A stretch of 40,762 nucleotides of DNA from a virus. Under the pieces are notes generated by a model. It saw nothing but the letters and a program-made list of their open reading frames with translations. It was not told the DNA's origin and searched no databases. The first letter of the stretch is position 1. Each line of letters starts with the position of its first letter. Positions 15,429 to 23,154 of this stretch are shown here, one piece after another. Where the stretch lies: IMG/VR virus record IMGVR_UViG_3300048922_000477, positions 1 to 40,762 of that record. One strand, given 5' to 3'. Position numbers and translations under genes: made by a program.

Positions 15429-16114
15429 GGGTATACATCCAAAAGGTCTATGGAATGTTCGCGGCCCGGCACGCCGACATAACAGTCAACCGAAATAAAG
15501 GCAGGTGTTAGGGGATAAACTTCAAGGTCATCTATGGTGTGTTCGCGACCACCGCCACCGATTACACCGGTCGCCTCGATTTCGCGAAGTACCGGCGGAT
15601 AAACATCAATTTCGTCACCGTCATAGGCGCTCGCAAAGACGTTAATAGCGCCGGTACTTTCCAGGCTGATAGCCAACCCCGTCAGGTGCCGACTTACCGG
15701 CTTGGCGTCATCAATCAGCCTTTCCAACTCGGCATACATTTCTTCGGTAATGCCGGTTTCTAATACGCCGACCTTGAGTGCAAACGTGCCCGGCACCCCC
15801 TTGGGCGTGGTTTCGTACCAGTGCTGAACGTCGATCAGGTACCCAAGCGGCTCAACGACTCGCCGCAGGGCGCCTACAGTGCCCTTGTGAGCATGCACAA
15901 AGAACGATGAACGAATAACCGAGCGCTTGACCGCCTCCGACCAATTGTTGTCCCAGCGGTCGACTGACCAGGCCCAGGCCAGCAGCGGCAGATACGCAAC
16001 GGGACACAAATCCGGGTTATAGAGCGTGCGCAACGGTATGTCGGTCTTACCGCCCGTGGCGGCCTCTATGGCGCGCTCCAGAAGCGTGCTGTTGAGCGGG
16101 AGAAGACTTTGCAT
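15425..16114 (-). CDS. I: baseplate/tail protein I (P2 gpI-like)
   Basis: Baseplate wedge component that carries the fibre. 229 aa starting MQSLLPLNSTLLERAIEAAT, with the signature LYNPDLCPVAYLPLLAWAWSVDRWDNNW, and HKGTVGALRRVVEPLGY further on. The C-terminus has short near-repeats ending in (L/I)(E/D)VYP (EIDVYP, REHTIDDLEVYP, REHSIDLLDVYP). It starts one base after the gene J stop. Confidence 0.94.
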   Translation of the reverse strand: MQSLLPLNSTLLERAIEAATGGKTDIPLRTLYNPDLCPVAYLPLLAWAWSVDRWDNNWSEAVKRSVIRSSFFVHAHKGTVGALRRVVEPLGYLIDVQHWYETTPKGVPGTFALKVGVLETGITEEMYAELERLIDDAKPVSRHLTGLAISLESTGAINVFASAYDGDEIDVYPPVLREIEATGVIGGGGREHTIDDLEVYPLTPAFISVDCYVGVPGREHSIDLLDVYP

Positions 16115-16115
16115 G

Positions 16116-16997
16116 TCAGTCCCCCAGCTTTACGGTTACGCCCGCGCAGTAAGCCGCCTGGGCCTTGGTGGGCCGTATATCTGACCAGCCCGGCAACTCC
16201 ACGCGTCTGACCCCATTGATATGCAACTGGGCGTCGATCCCCGAGCGCGCGACTTCAACACCCAGCCGACGCCGAGGGTTGACCCAAGCGCTCAGGCGTC
16301 GCTGCGCCTCAATCAGAATGCTCTCGTTCTCGGAGCCGGTGCCCTCCATGTGCAGGGTCGCATCAATGCGGTAATTGATTACCTCGGCTCCTTGCACAAA
16401 GATTCTGTCCGCCACCGGCAGAATATTGTCTTGGCTAAGGTGCGACTCTACTTGCTTCAGCAGTGCCGGCTCAGCAGTGCCGTCGCCGTTGAGGTGCTGC
16501 ACAGTGACCACCACCACCGCCGGCGTCGGGCTTTCCGCCGTAGCGTCCCCGACTAACGCCGAGGCGTTACGCGCATGCCAGATGTAACTGTTACGCGGCC
16601 CGGCCGTGGTCAGCCCTTCGAACGCCGCTTGTACGCGTTCGCGCAACGCGTCGTCGGACTCCATCACTTTCGGCGTGGGAGGGAACGTGGTCAGATCCTC
16701 GGCCTGGATCACCAGGCGCTGGACGCTGACGTTTGAGGCGAGCCCGTCGAGGTCGCCGCCCTGGGCGTATGGCAACAACAGCGCCTTGGCGGCGTCGTTT
16801 ACCCGGGCTCGCTCCTGCACGCGACGATAGGCGCCCAGCTCCAGCAATTTCACTACAGGATCGCTCTCAATCGGAGCGCTCCAATTGTCTCCCATGAACG
16901 AGCGAAACGCTTCTAACTGCTCAGCGTATATTTCCTCAAAGTCCAGGGGTTCCAGCACCTCGGGTACCGGCAGCGTCGACAAATCCACGGTACTCAT
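16116..16997 (-). CDS. J: baseplate assembly protein J
   Basis: Baseplate wedge protein of the gpJ/Mu gp47 family, 293 aa. Family features are LLELGAYRRVQERARVNDAAK near residue 70, LDGLASNVSVQRLV, the ESDDALRERVQAAFEGLTTAG block, YIWHARNASALVGDATAESP and the C-terminal VARSGIDAQLHINGVRRVEL. It overlaps gene W by 4 nt and is followed directly by gene I, the standard P2 order. Confidence 0.96.
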   Translation of the reverse strand: MSTVDLSTLPVPEVLEPLDFEEIYAEQLEAFRSFMGDNWSAPIESDPVVKLLELGAYRRVQERARVNDAAKALLLPYAQGGDLDGLASNVSVQRLVIQAEDLTTFPPTPKVMESDDALRERVQAAFEGLTTAGPRNSYIWHARNASALVGDATAESPTPAVVVVTVQHLNGDGTAEPALLKQVESHLSQDNILPVADRIFVQGAEVINYRIDATLHMEGTGSENESILIEAQRRLSAWVNPRRRLGVEVARSGIDAQLHINGVRRVELPGWSDIRPTKAQAAYCAGVTVKLGD

Positions 16998-17317
16998 ACC
17001 GACACCTCAAGTAAGTGGCTTTCGCCCAGGTATTCGCCCTTCAGCTCCAGCGTTATCTGGCCGCCCACAACCGCCGTCACCCGCACACCTTCAAGCTTCA
17101 GTTGCGGCAACCAGCGCCCGAGGGCGCGCGCGGCTTCAGCCTGTACGGCGCTTTTCCAGCCACCAGACACAGGCAAGTCGACGTAGCGCCGGAGCTTGCT
17201 GCCGTACTCGGGACGTTGGCGGCGACTGCCCAGCGGAGTGGTCAGGCAGTCCTCAATGCACTGGCGCAAATACTCGATGCCGGAAATGATCTTGCCGGTA
17301 CGGCGATCCATTCCCAT
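16994..17317 (-). CDS. W: baseplate protein W (gp25-like)
   Basis: Nucleates sheath assembly on the baseplate; gpW/gp25 lysozyme-like fold. 107 aa from the ATG at 17317 (MGMDRRTGKIISGIEYLRQ). A GTG one codon earlier is possible. Conserved elements are the CIEDCLTTPLGSRRQRPEYG block with the Arg-Pro-Glu-Tyr-Gly motif and the final LKGEYLGESHLLEV. Confidence 0.95.
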   Translation of the reverse strand: MGMDRRTGKIISGIEYLRQCIEDCLTTPLGSRRQRPEYGSKLRRYVDLPVSGGWKSAVQAEAARALGRWLPQLKLEGVRVTAVVGGQITLELKGEYLGESHLLEVSV

Positions 17318-17326
17318 CACCGGGCG

Positions 17327-17545
17327 TTACTCCTTGATCAGCTCAAACTCGGGATGCTCAGCCAGGTACTTCAGGGCCGGCTCATCGTCTGCCGTTACGG
17401 TAACGGTGAAGGCCTCAACCGGAAGCGCGCGACCGTCCTGCAGGATGATCATGCGCGTTCGATACACCTTGTCGCGGTACCGCACCTGGGCGCTGTTTGG
17501 CGGGGTGTTCTGTTCTGCGGTGTCGCCTTTGAGTGGCTTGGCCAT
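17327..17545 (-). CDS. small hypothetical protein between V and W
   Basis: 72 aa from ATG 17545, with a strong GGAGGAAAC ribosome site. P2 has no gene here, so this is an insertion in the V-W-J-I module. The product is charged and soluble, with an SAQVRYRDKVYRTRMIIL segment and an acidic end (EPALKYLAEHPEFELIKE). A terminator-like hairpin lies immediately upstream. Family not recognised. It may be a baseplate accessory or chaperone. Confidence 0.75.
   Translation of the reverse strand: MAKPLKGDTAEQNTPPNSAQVRYRDKVYRTRMIILQDGRALPVEAFTVTVTADDEPALKYLAEHPEFELIKE
17393..17405. repeat. palindrome CGTTACGGTAACG (copy 4 of 6)
   Basis: Inside the 72-aa gene, encoding Val-Thr-Val-Thr on the minus strand. 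Confidence 0.7.
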
Positions 17546-17560
17546 GTTTCCTCCGGACAT

Positions 17561-17584
17561 AAAAAAACCCGCACTGGGCGGGTT
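17561..17584 (-). terminator. intra-operon terminator between V and the 72-aa gene
   Basis: On the minus strand AACCCGC / GCGGGTT with a 5-nt loop followed by an unbroken T-run (7 A on the + strand). It sits in the 55-nt gap after gene V. Confidence 0.75.
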
Positions 17585-17600
17585 GTTGTGGATGGGTGTG

Positions 17601-18167
17601 TTAGTGCTTGTGGTTCGGGGTGTTACCCGTAGTGTCGATTACTTTCCCAAGGCCGGTAATGTCGCCAGTGACCAGTAAAGGGCCGTCAACCTTGACCGCA
17701 CCTATCAAGCCGATATCACCCGCCGTTACCGTAACGCTGCTATCTGTCACCACGGCCGATGCGCCGCCGACCGATATAGTCACCGTGCCGCTGGGCAAAG
17801 TGATGGTGTAGGACTTGGCTTTCCAGTCGTAGACCAGGGAACCTCCATCAGCAAACCGCCACACCTCCACATGATCGCGGTTATCCGGCGGCGCGCCGGC
17901 GTTTCCGTAAAGCCCAGGAATGAACGTGCCCTGGGCGGCCTCACCGCTGGGACTGAACAACACTCCCTGCTCTCCCAGGCTGGGCGAGCGCCAGTGACGG
18001 GCCTTGCCAGCCGCCAGGCTGTGCCAGCGCACCCATGCGCTTGTCCAATCCCCATCCGAAACCCGACACGCCGGCGGCGATGCCGCCAGGTCGACCGCGA
18101 CGACATAGCAAGGCTTGAGCATGGCCGCGATCATGCGGTCGTGCTGGGCCGTGGCGTAGCCACTCAC
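17601..18167 (-). CDS. V: baseplate spike protein V
   Basis: Central spike that pierces the outer membrane. 188 aa with the N-terminal OB-fold region (CYVVAVDLAASPPACRVSDG; GEQGVLFSPSGEAAQGTFIPGLY), then a beta-helix-like stretch rich in Gly, Val and Thr, and a C-terminus ending NTPNHKH. The terminal His-x-His fits the iron-binding apex known from P2-type spikes. It overlaps the upstream gene by 4 nt. Confidence 0.94.
   Translation of the reverse strand: MSGYATAQHDRMIAAMLKPCYVVAVDLAASPPACRVSDGDWTSAWVRWHSLAAGKARHWRSPSLGEQGVLFSPSGEAAQGTFIPGLYGNAGAPPDNRDHVEVWRFADGGSLVYDWKAKSYTITLPSGTVTISVGGASAVVTDSSVTVTAGDIGLIGAVKVDGPLLVTGDITGLGKVIDTTGNTPNHKH
17724..17736. repeat. palindrome CGTTACCGTAACG (copy 5 of 6)
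   Basis: Inside gene V, encoding Val-Thr-Val-Thr. The centre base is C on the + strand, so it reads as the reverse complement of copies 1, 3 and 4. Confidence 0.7.
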
Positions 18168-18688
18168 GGGATATCCTCCGGCGCGACATACTGCTGTTCA
18201 CTACCAGGCCCAATATCCGGACTGAAACCGAACACCAGCGAGCCAGGCGGTTCATCTGGCCAAGGCCAATCGGAATCACCAAGTTCAAAGGGCTGAATCC
18301 ACTGAACCGACCACATGACAAACTGCTCAAGATCCAGCGTTGGGGCTTCTGGCTGCGCGTGTACCTGCTCCGGGGGGCCGGTAACAAAATCCACATCCCA
18401 CAACTGATCCTTTAGCACGGTCATCATCTGGCCAGCCAAGATAGCAGCCTGGAGCGATGCCCTGGGGCGATCGGCCTCCACCAGAATGCAGGACTGAAAA
18501 CGACCAATGACCGCCGTTTTCCCCTCCCCCCGGTCCACGCCCGGGGCCATATCAGTGATCCCGTACAACAGCGCCGGCGTCTTCACCTCGGCGCCCAACT
18601 CCGGAAACTGCTCAACATGCACCACCTTGGGCATGCGCTCGCTGATAATGCGAGTAATCGCATCATGTAATGTCGTCAGTTCGCTCAT
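18164..18688 (-). CDS. putative tail completion/terminator protein at the head-tail junction
   Basis: 174 aa from ATG 18688 (MSELTTLHDAITRIISERMP). It has an N-terminal helix, then VHVEQFPELGAEVKTPALLY and ILVEADRPRASLQAAILAGQ, a pattern seen in tail completion or terminator proteins (gpU/gpZ/gpR types). The C-terminus is acidic and Trp/Pro-rich. It lies at the exact border where lambda-type head genes give way to P2-type tail genes, so a joining role fits. The family assignment is an inference from context. Confidence 0.7.
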   Translation of the reverse strand: MSELTTLHDAITRIISERMPKVVHVEQFPELGAEVKTPALLYGITDMAPGVDRGEGKTAVIGRFQSCILVEADRPRASLQAAILAGQMMTVLKDQLWDVDFVTGPPEQVHAQPEAPTLDLEQFVMWSVQWIQPFELGDSDWPWPDEPPGSLVFGFSPDIGPGSEQQYVAPEDIP

Positions 18689-19046
18689 TGGACACACTCA
18701 ATACCAAGTCGATCATCCCGGAACCATCGGGCTTCAGACGGACAACCTTGTAGCGGCCACCGCCATCCAGGGCCGGCAGCTCAATGGTTAAATGATCGCC
18801 CCTCTTGACGCCCTGGACGTCGACCACACGCGCGGTAAGCGTGGGTTCCAACACCTCGTCGGCGTTGATTGCGCCGCCCAATCGCGCCGCACCCGTCTTA
18901 CCGCCGCCAATCTCCGCGCCTACAAATGGCGAGGCGAAAGCGCCGGAAATGGGTCGACCATCCGCAAGGGCCACAGGATCGCCAAGACGCTCCACTAGTA
19001 GCGCGTCCATGCGCTCAGCCGTGGCCCGAAAACGGGGGCCAGGCAT
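18663..19046 (-). CDS. head-tail joining protein (lambda gpFII-like)
   Basis: 127 aa. The N-terminus RMDALLVERLGDPVALADGR resembles the phage head-tail attachment family of lambda gpFII, with a following beta-rich region (LTARVVDVQGVKRGDHLTIEL; GRYKVVRLKPDGSGMIDLVL). Order after capsid and cement genes matches lambda (E, then FII). It starts in a TAATG overlap with the cement protein stop. Its role would be to close the head and receive the tail. Confidence 0.75.
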   Translation of the reverse strand: MPGPRFRATAERMDALLVERLGDPVALADGRPISGAFASPFVGAEIGGGKTGAARLGGAINADEVLEPTLTARVVDVQGVKRGDHLTIELPALDGGGRYKVVRLKPDGSGMIDLVLSVSNERTDDIT

Positions 19047-19360
19047 TACTGGACGATCAACACGTCGGCATAGCCTGCGACCGAATCGCTCAACAGCTTG
19101 CCGTAAGGGGCCGAACTAGCAGCACCAGCAGCAACCAGGCCCCCTTCTTTGACGCTGGCACTCATGCCAGCTTTCAAAGCTGCATCTGCCGGCACATTCC
19201 AGCAGCCGCCCGTGTGATAGACGATAGGCGTGCCCTTGGGGCCGCTCTGAAGCGGCATAACCGCCAGATCGTTGATTACTTGCGGGATACCCGCGATAGA
19301 GCCGCCAGTAGGCGCTGGCAGCGTCACAGTGGCGCCGCTGCTTACATGATTGGTAGACAT
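19046..19360 (-). CDS. capsid cement/decoration protein (DUF2190)
   Basis: 104 aa. The sequence shows the DUF2190 layout: GATVTLPAPTGGSIAGIPQV, INDLAVMPLQSGPKGTPIV and PADAALKAGMSASVKEGGLVAAG. Related proteins decorate and stabilise expanded capsids. AAGGAAGAATTGTC precedes the ATG. A terminator-like hairpin separates it from the capsid gene, which may set the cement-to-capsid ratio. Confidence 0.85.
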   Translation of the reverse strand: MSTNHVSSGATVTLPAPTGGSIAGIPQVINDLAVMPLQSGPKGTPIVYHTGGCWNVPADAALKAGMSASVKEGGLVAAGAASSAPYGKLLSDSVAGYADVLIVQ

Positions 19361-19387
19361 GACAATTCTTCCTTTCCAGAAACAACA

Positions 19388-19410
19388 AACCCCGCACAGG
19401 GCGGGGCTTT
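19388..19410 (-). terminator. intra-operon terminator between capsid and cement genes
   Basis: On the minus strand GCCCCGC / GCGGGGT stem (one G-T closing pair, extended by A-T pairs) with a CCTGT loop, followed by TTTGTTGTTT. It overlaps the late operon between the protease-capsid stop and the cement gene. Confidence 0.65.
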
Positions 19411-19425
19411 CGGATAGCCAGCGAG

Positions 19426-21477
19426 TTACGCGCCGACAGACTTATTCAGGCCGCGCGCATCGAGCGCAGAAACGCCGGCGTCAATGCGTACCTTGGTAGC
19501 GATACCGTCGCTGGTAAAGCCTTCCATTTGGTCGATATACGGCACGTCGACGCCATCGAGGTAGGCCACCTCGATAGTGTCGCTGTTCTGCTTGCCAGCC
19601 AGGTACCAGGACGACGACGACGCGTCATCAAGACGCGGATCAGAAATAACCTGCGCAAAGTCCTTCATGGGGTTAACCACGCCGGCGTTAACCTGGGCAT
19701 TCGGCACCGAGGCCGAGCGGATCAACTGATTGGCCTTGTCTTCCAGTGCCACAGGGCACAGCAGGAAGGCAGGTCGAATATTCAACGTCCGGGTCTTGTC
19801 GCCATCCTTGGCCGCCTTGGTCTTTTGCAGCGCCATGGCCGTTTTAGCCGTGCTCATCGCTTCTATGGACAACGCCGAAGCGTTACCGGTAAACAGGTTT
19901 TTGCGCGATGCATCGAACAGCGGCTTGCCGTCTTTCATCTTGCCGTTGTTGGTCAGAGTGTCGTACACCAGATCACCGATGGTAGCGCGGGCAGCTTCAC
20001 CCATCAGCCGCGGAATCGCGCTCAAGGCGTCGAGGTCATCGTTGATGATGGCCTGGCGGTTGATGCTGAAGATTTCGCCGTAGGTGGCCAGACGGATCGT
20101 TTCGCCACTGTCACCGAGGGTGATGTACTTGTACTCCGCACCCGGGCGCACTTCGCGCAATGTGGAGAACGAACCCAGGCCCACGCGGTTGGCGACCTTA
20201 AAGTCACTCAGTCGGCCCTTCTTGGTCCACAACTGGTAGGTTTCCTCGGCCTGCTCCCAGCCTTGCAGCAACGACCGGTGGGACGCATCCAGCAGGATGT
20301 TACCGAAGTCGCTGGAGTCGTGAGTAAACGCCAGGCCAACCATGTCCATTGGGCGCAGGCTCGCCACGCCGATACCGCGATCAGACAACGACGCACGGGC
20401 CAGCTCGCGCAAGGTCATGTGGTTGTAAGCGTTGTCCGCCTCGTTTTCTTCCATGCCGAGGCGGCCATACAGCGAGGCTCGCACCCCATCACCCACGATA
20501 TTGCCGTTGCTGACATGGCCAGGGTGGCGCTGGCTCGCGGTCGGGGTGGTTTTCTCACCGATGGCGGCCAACAGCTTGGCGTTCGCTACTTCCACAGTAC
20601 AGGCGGTGTCGCCCAGGCAGGCATCACGCAATGTTTCGTGACCCGCAAACGATGCAAAGGCCGCGCTGATCGTATTACGACGCGAAGCTTCGACCGCAAT
20701 GCCCTGGGCCAGAATTTGTTCATTGGTCAACGAAGCATTGGCCACCGAAGACGCAGGCTCGACAACAGGCACAACCGGCGGTGCCGGCACAGAGTTACGC
20801 GGGTTCATCAGGGTTTTCATATGCGGGGGCATGCTGGTGTACTCCTCCAGGCGTTTCGAATTGAGTTGAGCGGCCGCCTTGATAGGCTCTGACACTTGGT
20901 CTGCGAAGCCGGCCGCCACCGCCTCGTTTCCGTCCATCCACGTAGTCACCTTGAGCAACGCCGCGATTTCATCGACCGACTTGCCCGATTTGCGCGCATA
21001 CGCCTGAATTAACGTGCCCTCGACCTTGTCGAGTAAATCGGCGTACTCGCGCATGTCATCCGCGTCACCAACCTGCCCGCCCCAAGGCTTGTGGATCATC
21101 ATCATGGAATTGGCCGGCATGTAGATCACATCGCCCGCCATCGCCACGACGCTGGCCATGGATGCGGCCATGCCGTCGATGTACACCTCTACACGGGCCG
21201 AGTGCCCCCGCAGAATGTTGTACATGGCGGTGCCGTCCATCACGTCACCACCACCGGAATGAATGCGGAGATTGATTTGTGACACGTCACCGAGCGCGGC
21301 CAAGTCGCGCGCGAACTGGCGCGCCGTAATGCCCCACGCGCCGATATCGTCGTAAAGCATGACCTCGACAACCCCACGGGAAGCGGCGCGAATCGAATAC
21401 CAGCTTTCCTCAGGCTTATTGGTCGGGCTTATCGACGCCCGTGGCCGCATCAGCGGCCCGTTGTTTTTCGTCATCAT
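19426..21477 (-). CDS. ClpP-like prohead protease / major capsid protein fusion
   Basis: One continuous frame joins two head proteins. Residues 25-250 are a ClpP-type protease: IHSGGGDVMDG, nucleophile Ser107 in IDGMAASMASVVAMAG, His130 in MMMIHKP. After a Pro/Val-rich linker the rest is the major capsid protein (GHVSNGNIVGDG; RRPGAEYKYITLG-type core; WYLAGKQNSDTIEVAYLDG; VRIDAGVSALDARGLNK). The likely start is ATG 21477 with GGGAAG upstream; 21474 is an alternative. That start overlaps the portal gene end by 62 nt. The protease probably cuts itself off during maturation. Fused protease-capsid proteins are known in related prophages. Confidence 0.88.
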   Translation of the reverse strand: MMTKNNGPLMRPRASISPTNKPEESWYSIRAASRGVVEVMLYDDIGAWGITARQFARDLAALGDVSQINLRIHSGGGDVMDGTAMYNILRGHSARVEVYIDGMAASMASVVAMAGDVIYMPANSMMMIHKPWGGQVGDADDMREYADLLDKVEGTLIQAYARKSGKSVDEIAALLKVTTWMDGNEAVAAGFADQVSEPIKAAAQLNSKRLEEYTSMPPHMKTLMNPRNSVPAPPVVPVVEPASSVANASLTNEQILAQGIAVEASRRNTISAAFASFAGHETLRDACLGDTACTVEVANAKLLAAIGEKTTPTASQRHPGHVSNGNIVGDGVRASLYGRLGMEENEADNAYNHMTLRELARASLSDRGIGVASLRPMDMVGLAFTHDSSDFGNILLDASHRSLLQGWEQAEETYQLWTKKGRLSDFKVANRVGLGSFSTLREVRPGAEYKYITLGDSGETIRLATYGEIFSINRQAIINDDLDALSAIPRLMGEAARATIGDLVYDTLTNNGKMKDGKPLFDASRKNLFTGNASALSIEAMSTAKTAMALQKTKAAKDGDKTRTLNIRPAFLLCPVALEDKANQLIRSASVPNAQVNAGVVNPMKDFAQVISDPRLDDASSSSWYLAGKQNSDTIEVAYLDGVDVPYIDQMEGFTSDGIATKVRIDAGVSALDARGLNKSVGA

Positions 21478-22951
21478 TGGGCTGATTCTTCCCGTAGATT
21501 TGGTGGTAGTAATCGGAGCTGAATACCAGCCCGTCCTTACGGTTCGCGGCGACTTCAGCCGCGCGCGACGCCTTAAGCTCTGAAGGGTTGCGCTGCCGCG
21601 AACGGACCACCTCGGCCTCATCAGCAAAGCCGGCCTCAACCAATAGTTTCCAGGCCGTTGCCTCATGCACCGGGTTAATCCAGGGCATCACCGGCCCCTG
21701 ATAGAACGCGCCGTAAACCGTTCGAGGATCTACGCCGGCAGGCACGACCAGTTGGCCGCTCATGATCGCCATGCGCAGCCAGTCGCGATAAACCGGGCGA
21801 CACCAGTAGTCGATAAACTCGTGTTGCAGCAGGTCGTAACCTAACTGCCCCTCCACCAGCTCCTGACGTTGAGCCGAGTAGGTGCCGTCATAGCTACGCG
21901 CAACACTGGAGTAGGTGCTACGGGAACCGGCCGCCACGGCCTTCAACTGGCCGTTACGGAAGCCCTCCAGAAACGGGTTAGGCCGGTTGCTCTCAATCAT
22001 TCCGACATCTTCACCAGGCAACAGCGTGTCGATCACGATGCCCGGCGCGATTGGAAACGTGCGCTCGGCGCGAACTTCGCCGCTCGCCGGCGGCACAAAG
22101 TCCTCCGGCATGCCCTTCTTGATGTACATGGCCAACGCGGCGCTGATACGCGCGGCTACACGCTCGCTTTCCTCGTAGTCCTTGATATCCGCCAGGCGGA
22201 TCAGCACTGCATGCAGCAGTGGCTGGCCACGGTTTTGGCCAATGCGCTTGCGGTGCGCGATGTGAATCATCTGCTCCACCGGCACCCGCTTGGTGTTCTG
22301 CGAAAAGTTGCCAGTCAGGTCGCCCGGGTGACTTTTCAGCAGGTGATACGCGCCCACCCGGCGCCATGCATTGCGCTCGATGCCCTGGACAACGCCTGTC
22401 GAATAGTCTGTGTATTCGACGGGCAAATAGTCTGGCTCCAGCAGCTCCAGGGCGAAGGGCACCCCGTGCAAATGCTCATAACCGGGCACCTTGCCCATCA
22501 GCTTTTGCGCCAACGCTTCGCCGTCACGTAGCCAGGTGCGGCACACCAGGCGCTCCATCTGCGGCCGTGTCAGCTCGCCGGACGCTTCAGGCTTCAGCGA
22601 CCATTCGCCCCACAGGGCCTTGATCGCGGCCGCAAACTCCACATGCACGCTGCCGTCATAACCGAGCGGGATAGGCTCAACAGCGATGCCAGGCCCACCA
22701 ACGACACGTTCTTCCAGGCGGTCGAACAGGCCGGTCACAATGTCGTGGTCTTCGTCCAGCTTCCGGCACTGCTCGCGCAATGACTTCAGCGTGCGTTGCA
22801 ACGAAGCGTCAGCACTGCGCGGCTGTTTTTTCGCCTTGTGCGTGCGGGTAACAGTTGCGGCCTCAAAGGCCATAATCACGTTCCGAGCCCGCAGGCGCTC
22901 AGCCACCATTCCGGGAAACAGCGGCGCCAGGGCTTTATCCAGCAGGTTCAA
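21416..22951 (-). CDS. portal protein (lambda gpB family)
   Basis: 511-aa dodecameric portal through which DNA is packaged. Family landmarks are the start MNLLDKALAPLFPG, SLREQCRKLDEDHDIVTGLF, the QKLMGKVPGYEHLHGVPFAL region, HIAHRKRIGQNRGQPLLHAV and the C-terminal YGAFYQGPVMPWINPVHEA. The start is a TTG at 22951 overlapping the gpW stop (TTGA). The next ATG (22909) would delete conserved N-terminal sequence, so TTG is preferred. Confidence 0.93.
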   Translation of the reverse strand: MNLLDKALAPLFPGMVAERLRARNVIMAFEAATVTRTHKAKKQPRSADASLQRTLKSLREQCRKLDEDHDIVTGLFDRLEERVVGGPGIAVEPIPLGYDGSVHVEFAAAIKALWGEWSLKPEASGELTRPQMERLVCRTWLRDGEALAQKLMGKVPGYEHLHGVPFALELLEPDYLPVEYTDYSTGVVQGIERNAWRRVGAYHLLKSHPGDLTGNFSQNTKRVPVEQMIHIAHRKRIGQNRGQPLLHAVLIRLADIKDYEESERVAARISAALAMYIKKGMPEDFVPPASGEVRAERTFPIAPGIVIDTLLPGEDVGMIESNRPNPFLEGFRNGQLKAVAAGSRSTYSSVARSYDGTYSAQRQELVEGQLGYDLLQHEFIDYWCRPVYRDWLRMAIMSGQLVVPAGVDPRTVYGAFYQGPVMPWINPVHEATAWKLLVEAGFADEAEVVRSRQRNPSELKASRAAEVAANRKDGLVFSSDYYHQIYGKNQPNDDEKQRAADAATGVDKPDQ

Positions 22952-23154
22952 TCAAACACCGCCAGGGAATAACCCGGACGCCCTCCGCGCTGCACCAGGG
23001 CCAATCGGCGCTCCCATTCCTGGCGGCCCTTGATGATTGCCGGCAGATCCGACATGACGACACGACGGCCGTTGAAGGTAATGTCTTTACCAGCCAACAC
23101 GTCCGCTTCGGCTTGCAGGTACTTATCTAGCATGTGCTGGGGATTCAAAGCCAT
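22948..23154 (-). CDS. head-tail connector, lambda gpW family
   Basis: 68 aa, the same length as lambda gpW. The sequence shows the family pattern: helix MLDKYLQAEADVLAGKDITF, then FNGRRVVMSDLPAIIKGRQE and WERRLALVQ. It plugs the portal and helps retain DNA. It sits between large terminase and portal as in lambda, overlapping the terminase end by 10 nt and the portal start by 4 nt. Confidence 0.92.
   Translation of the reverse strand: MALNPQHMLDKYLQAEADVLAGKDITFNGRRVVMSDLPAIIKGRQEWERRLALVQRGGRPGYSLAVFD

Noticed and set aside
19528-20892. Long open frame (454 codons) on the + strand opposite the capsid gene
   Set aside because: Mirror of a strongly biased GC-rich gene; product is His/Arg-rich without a family pattern, and it has no ribosome site.
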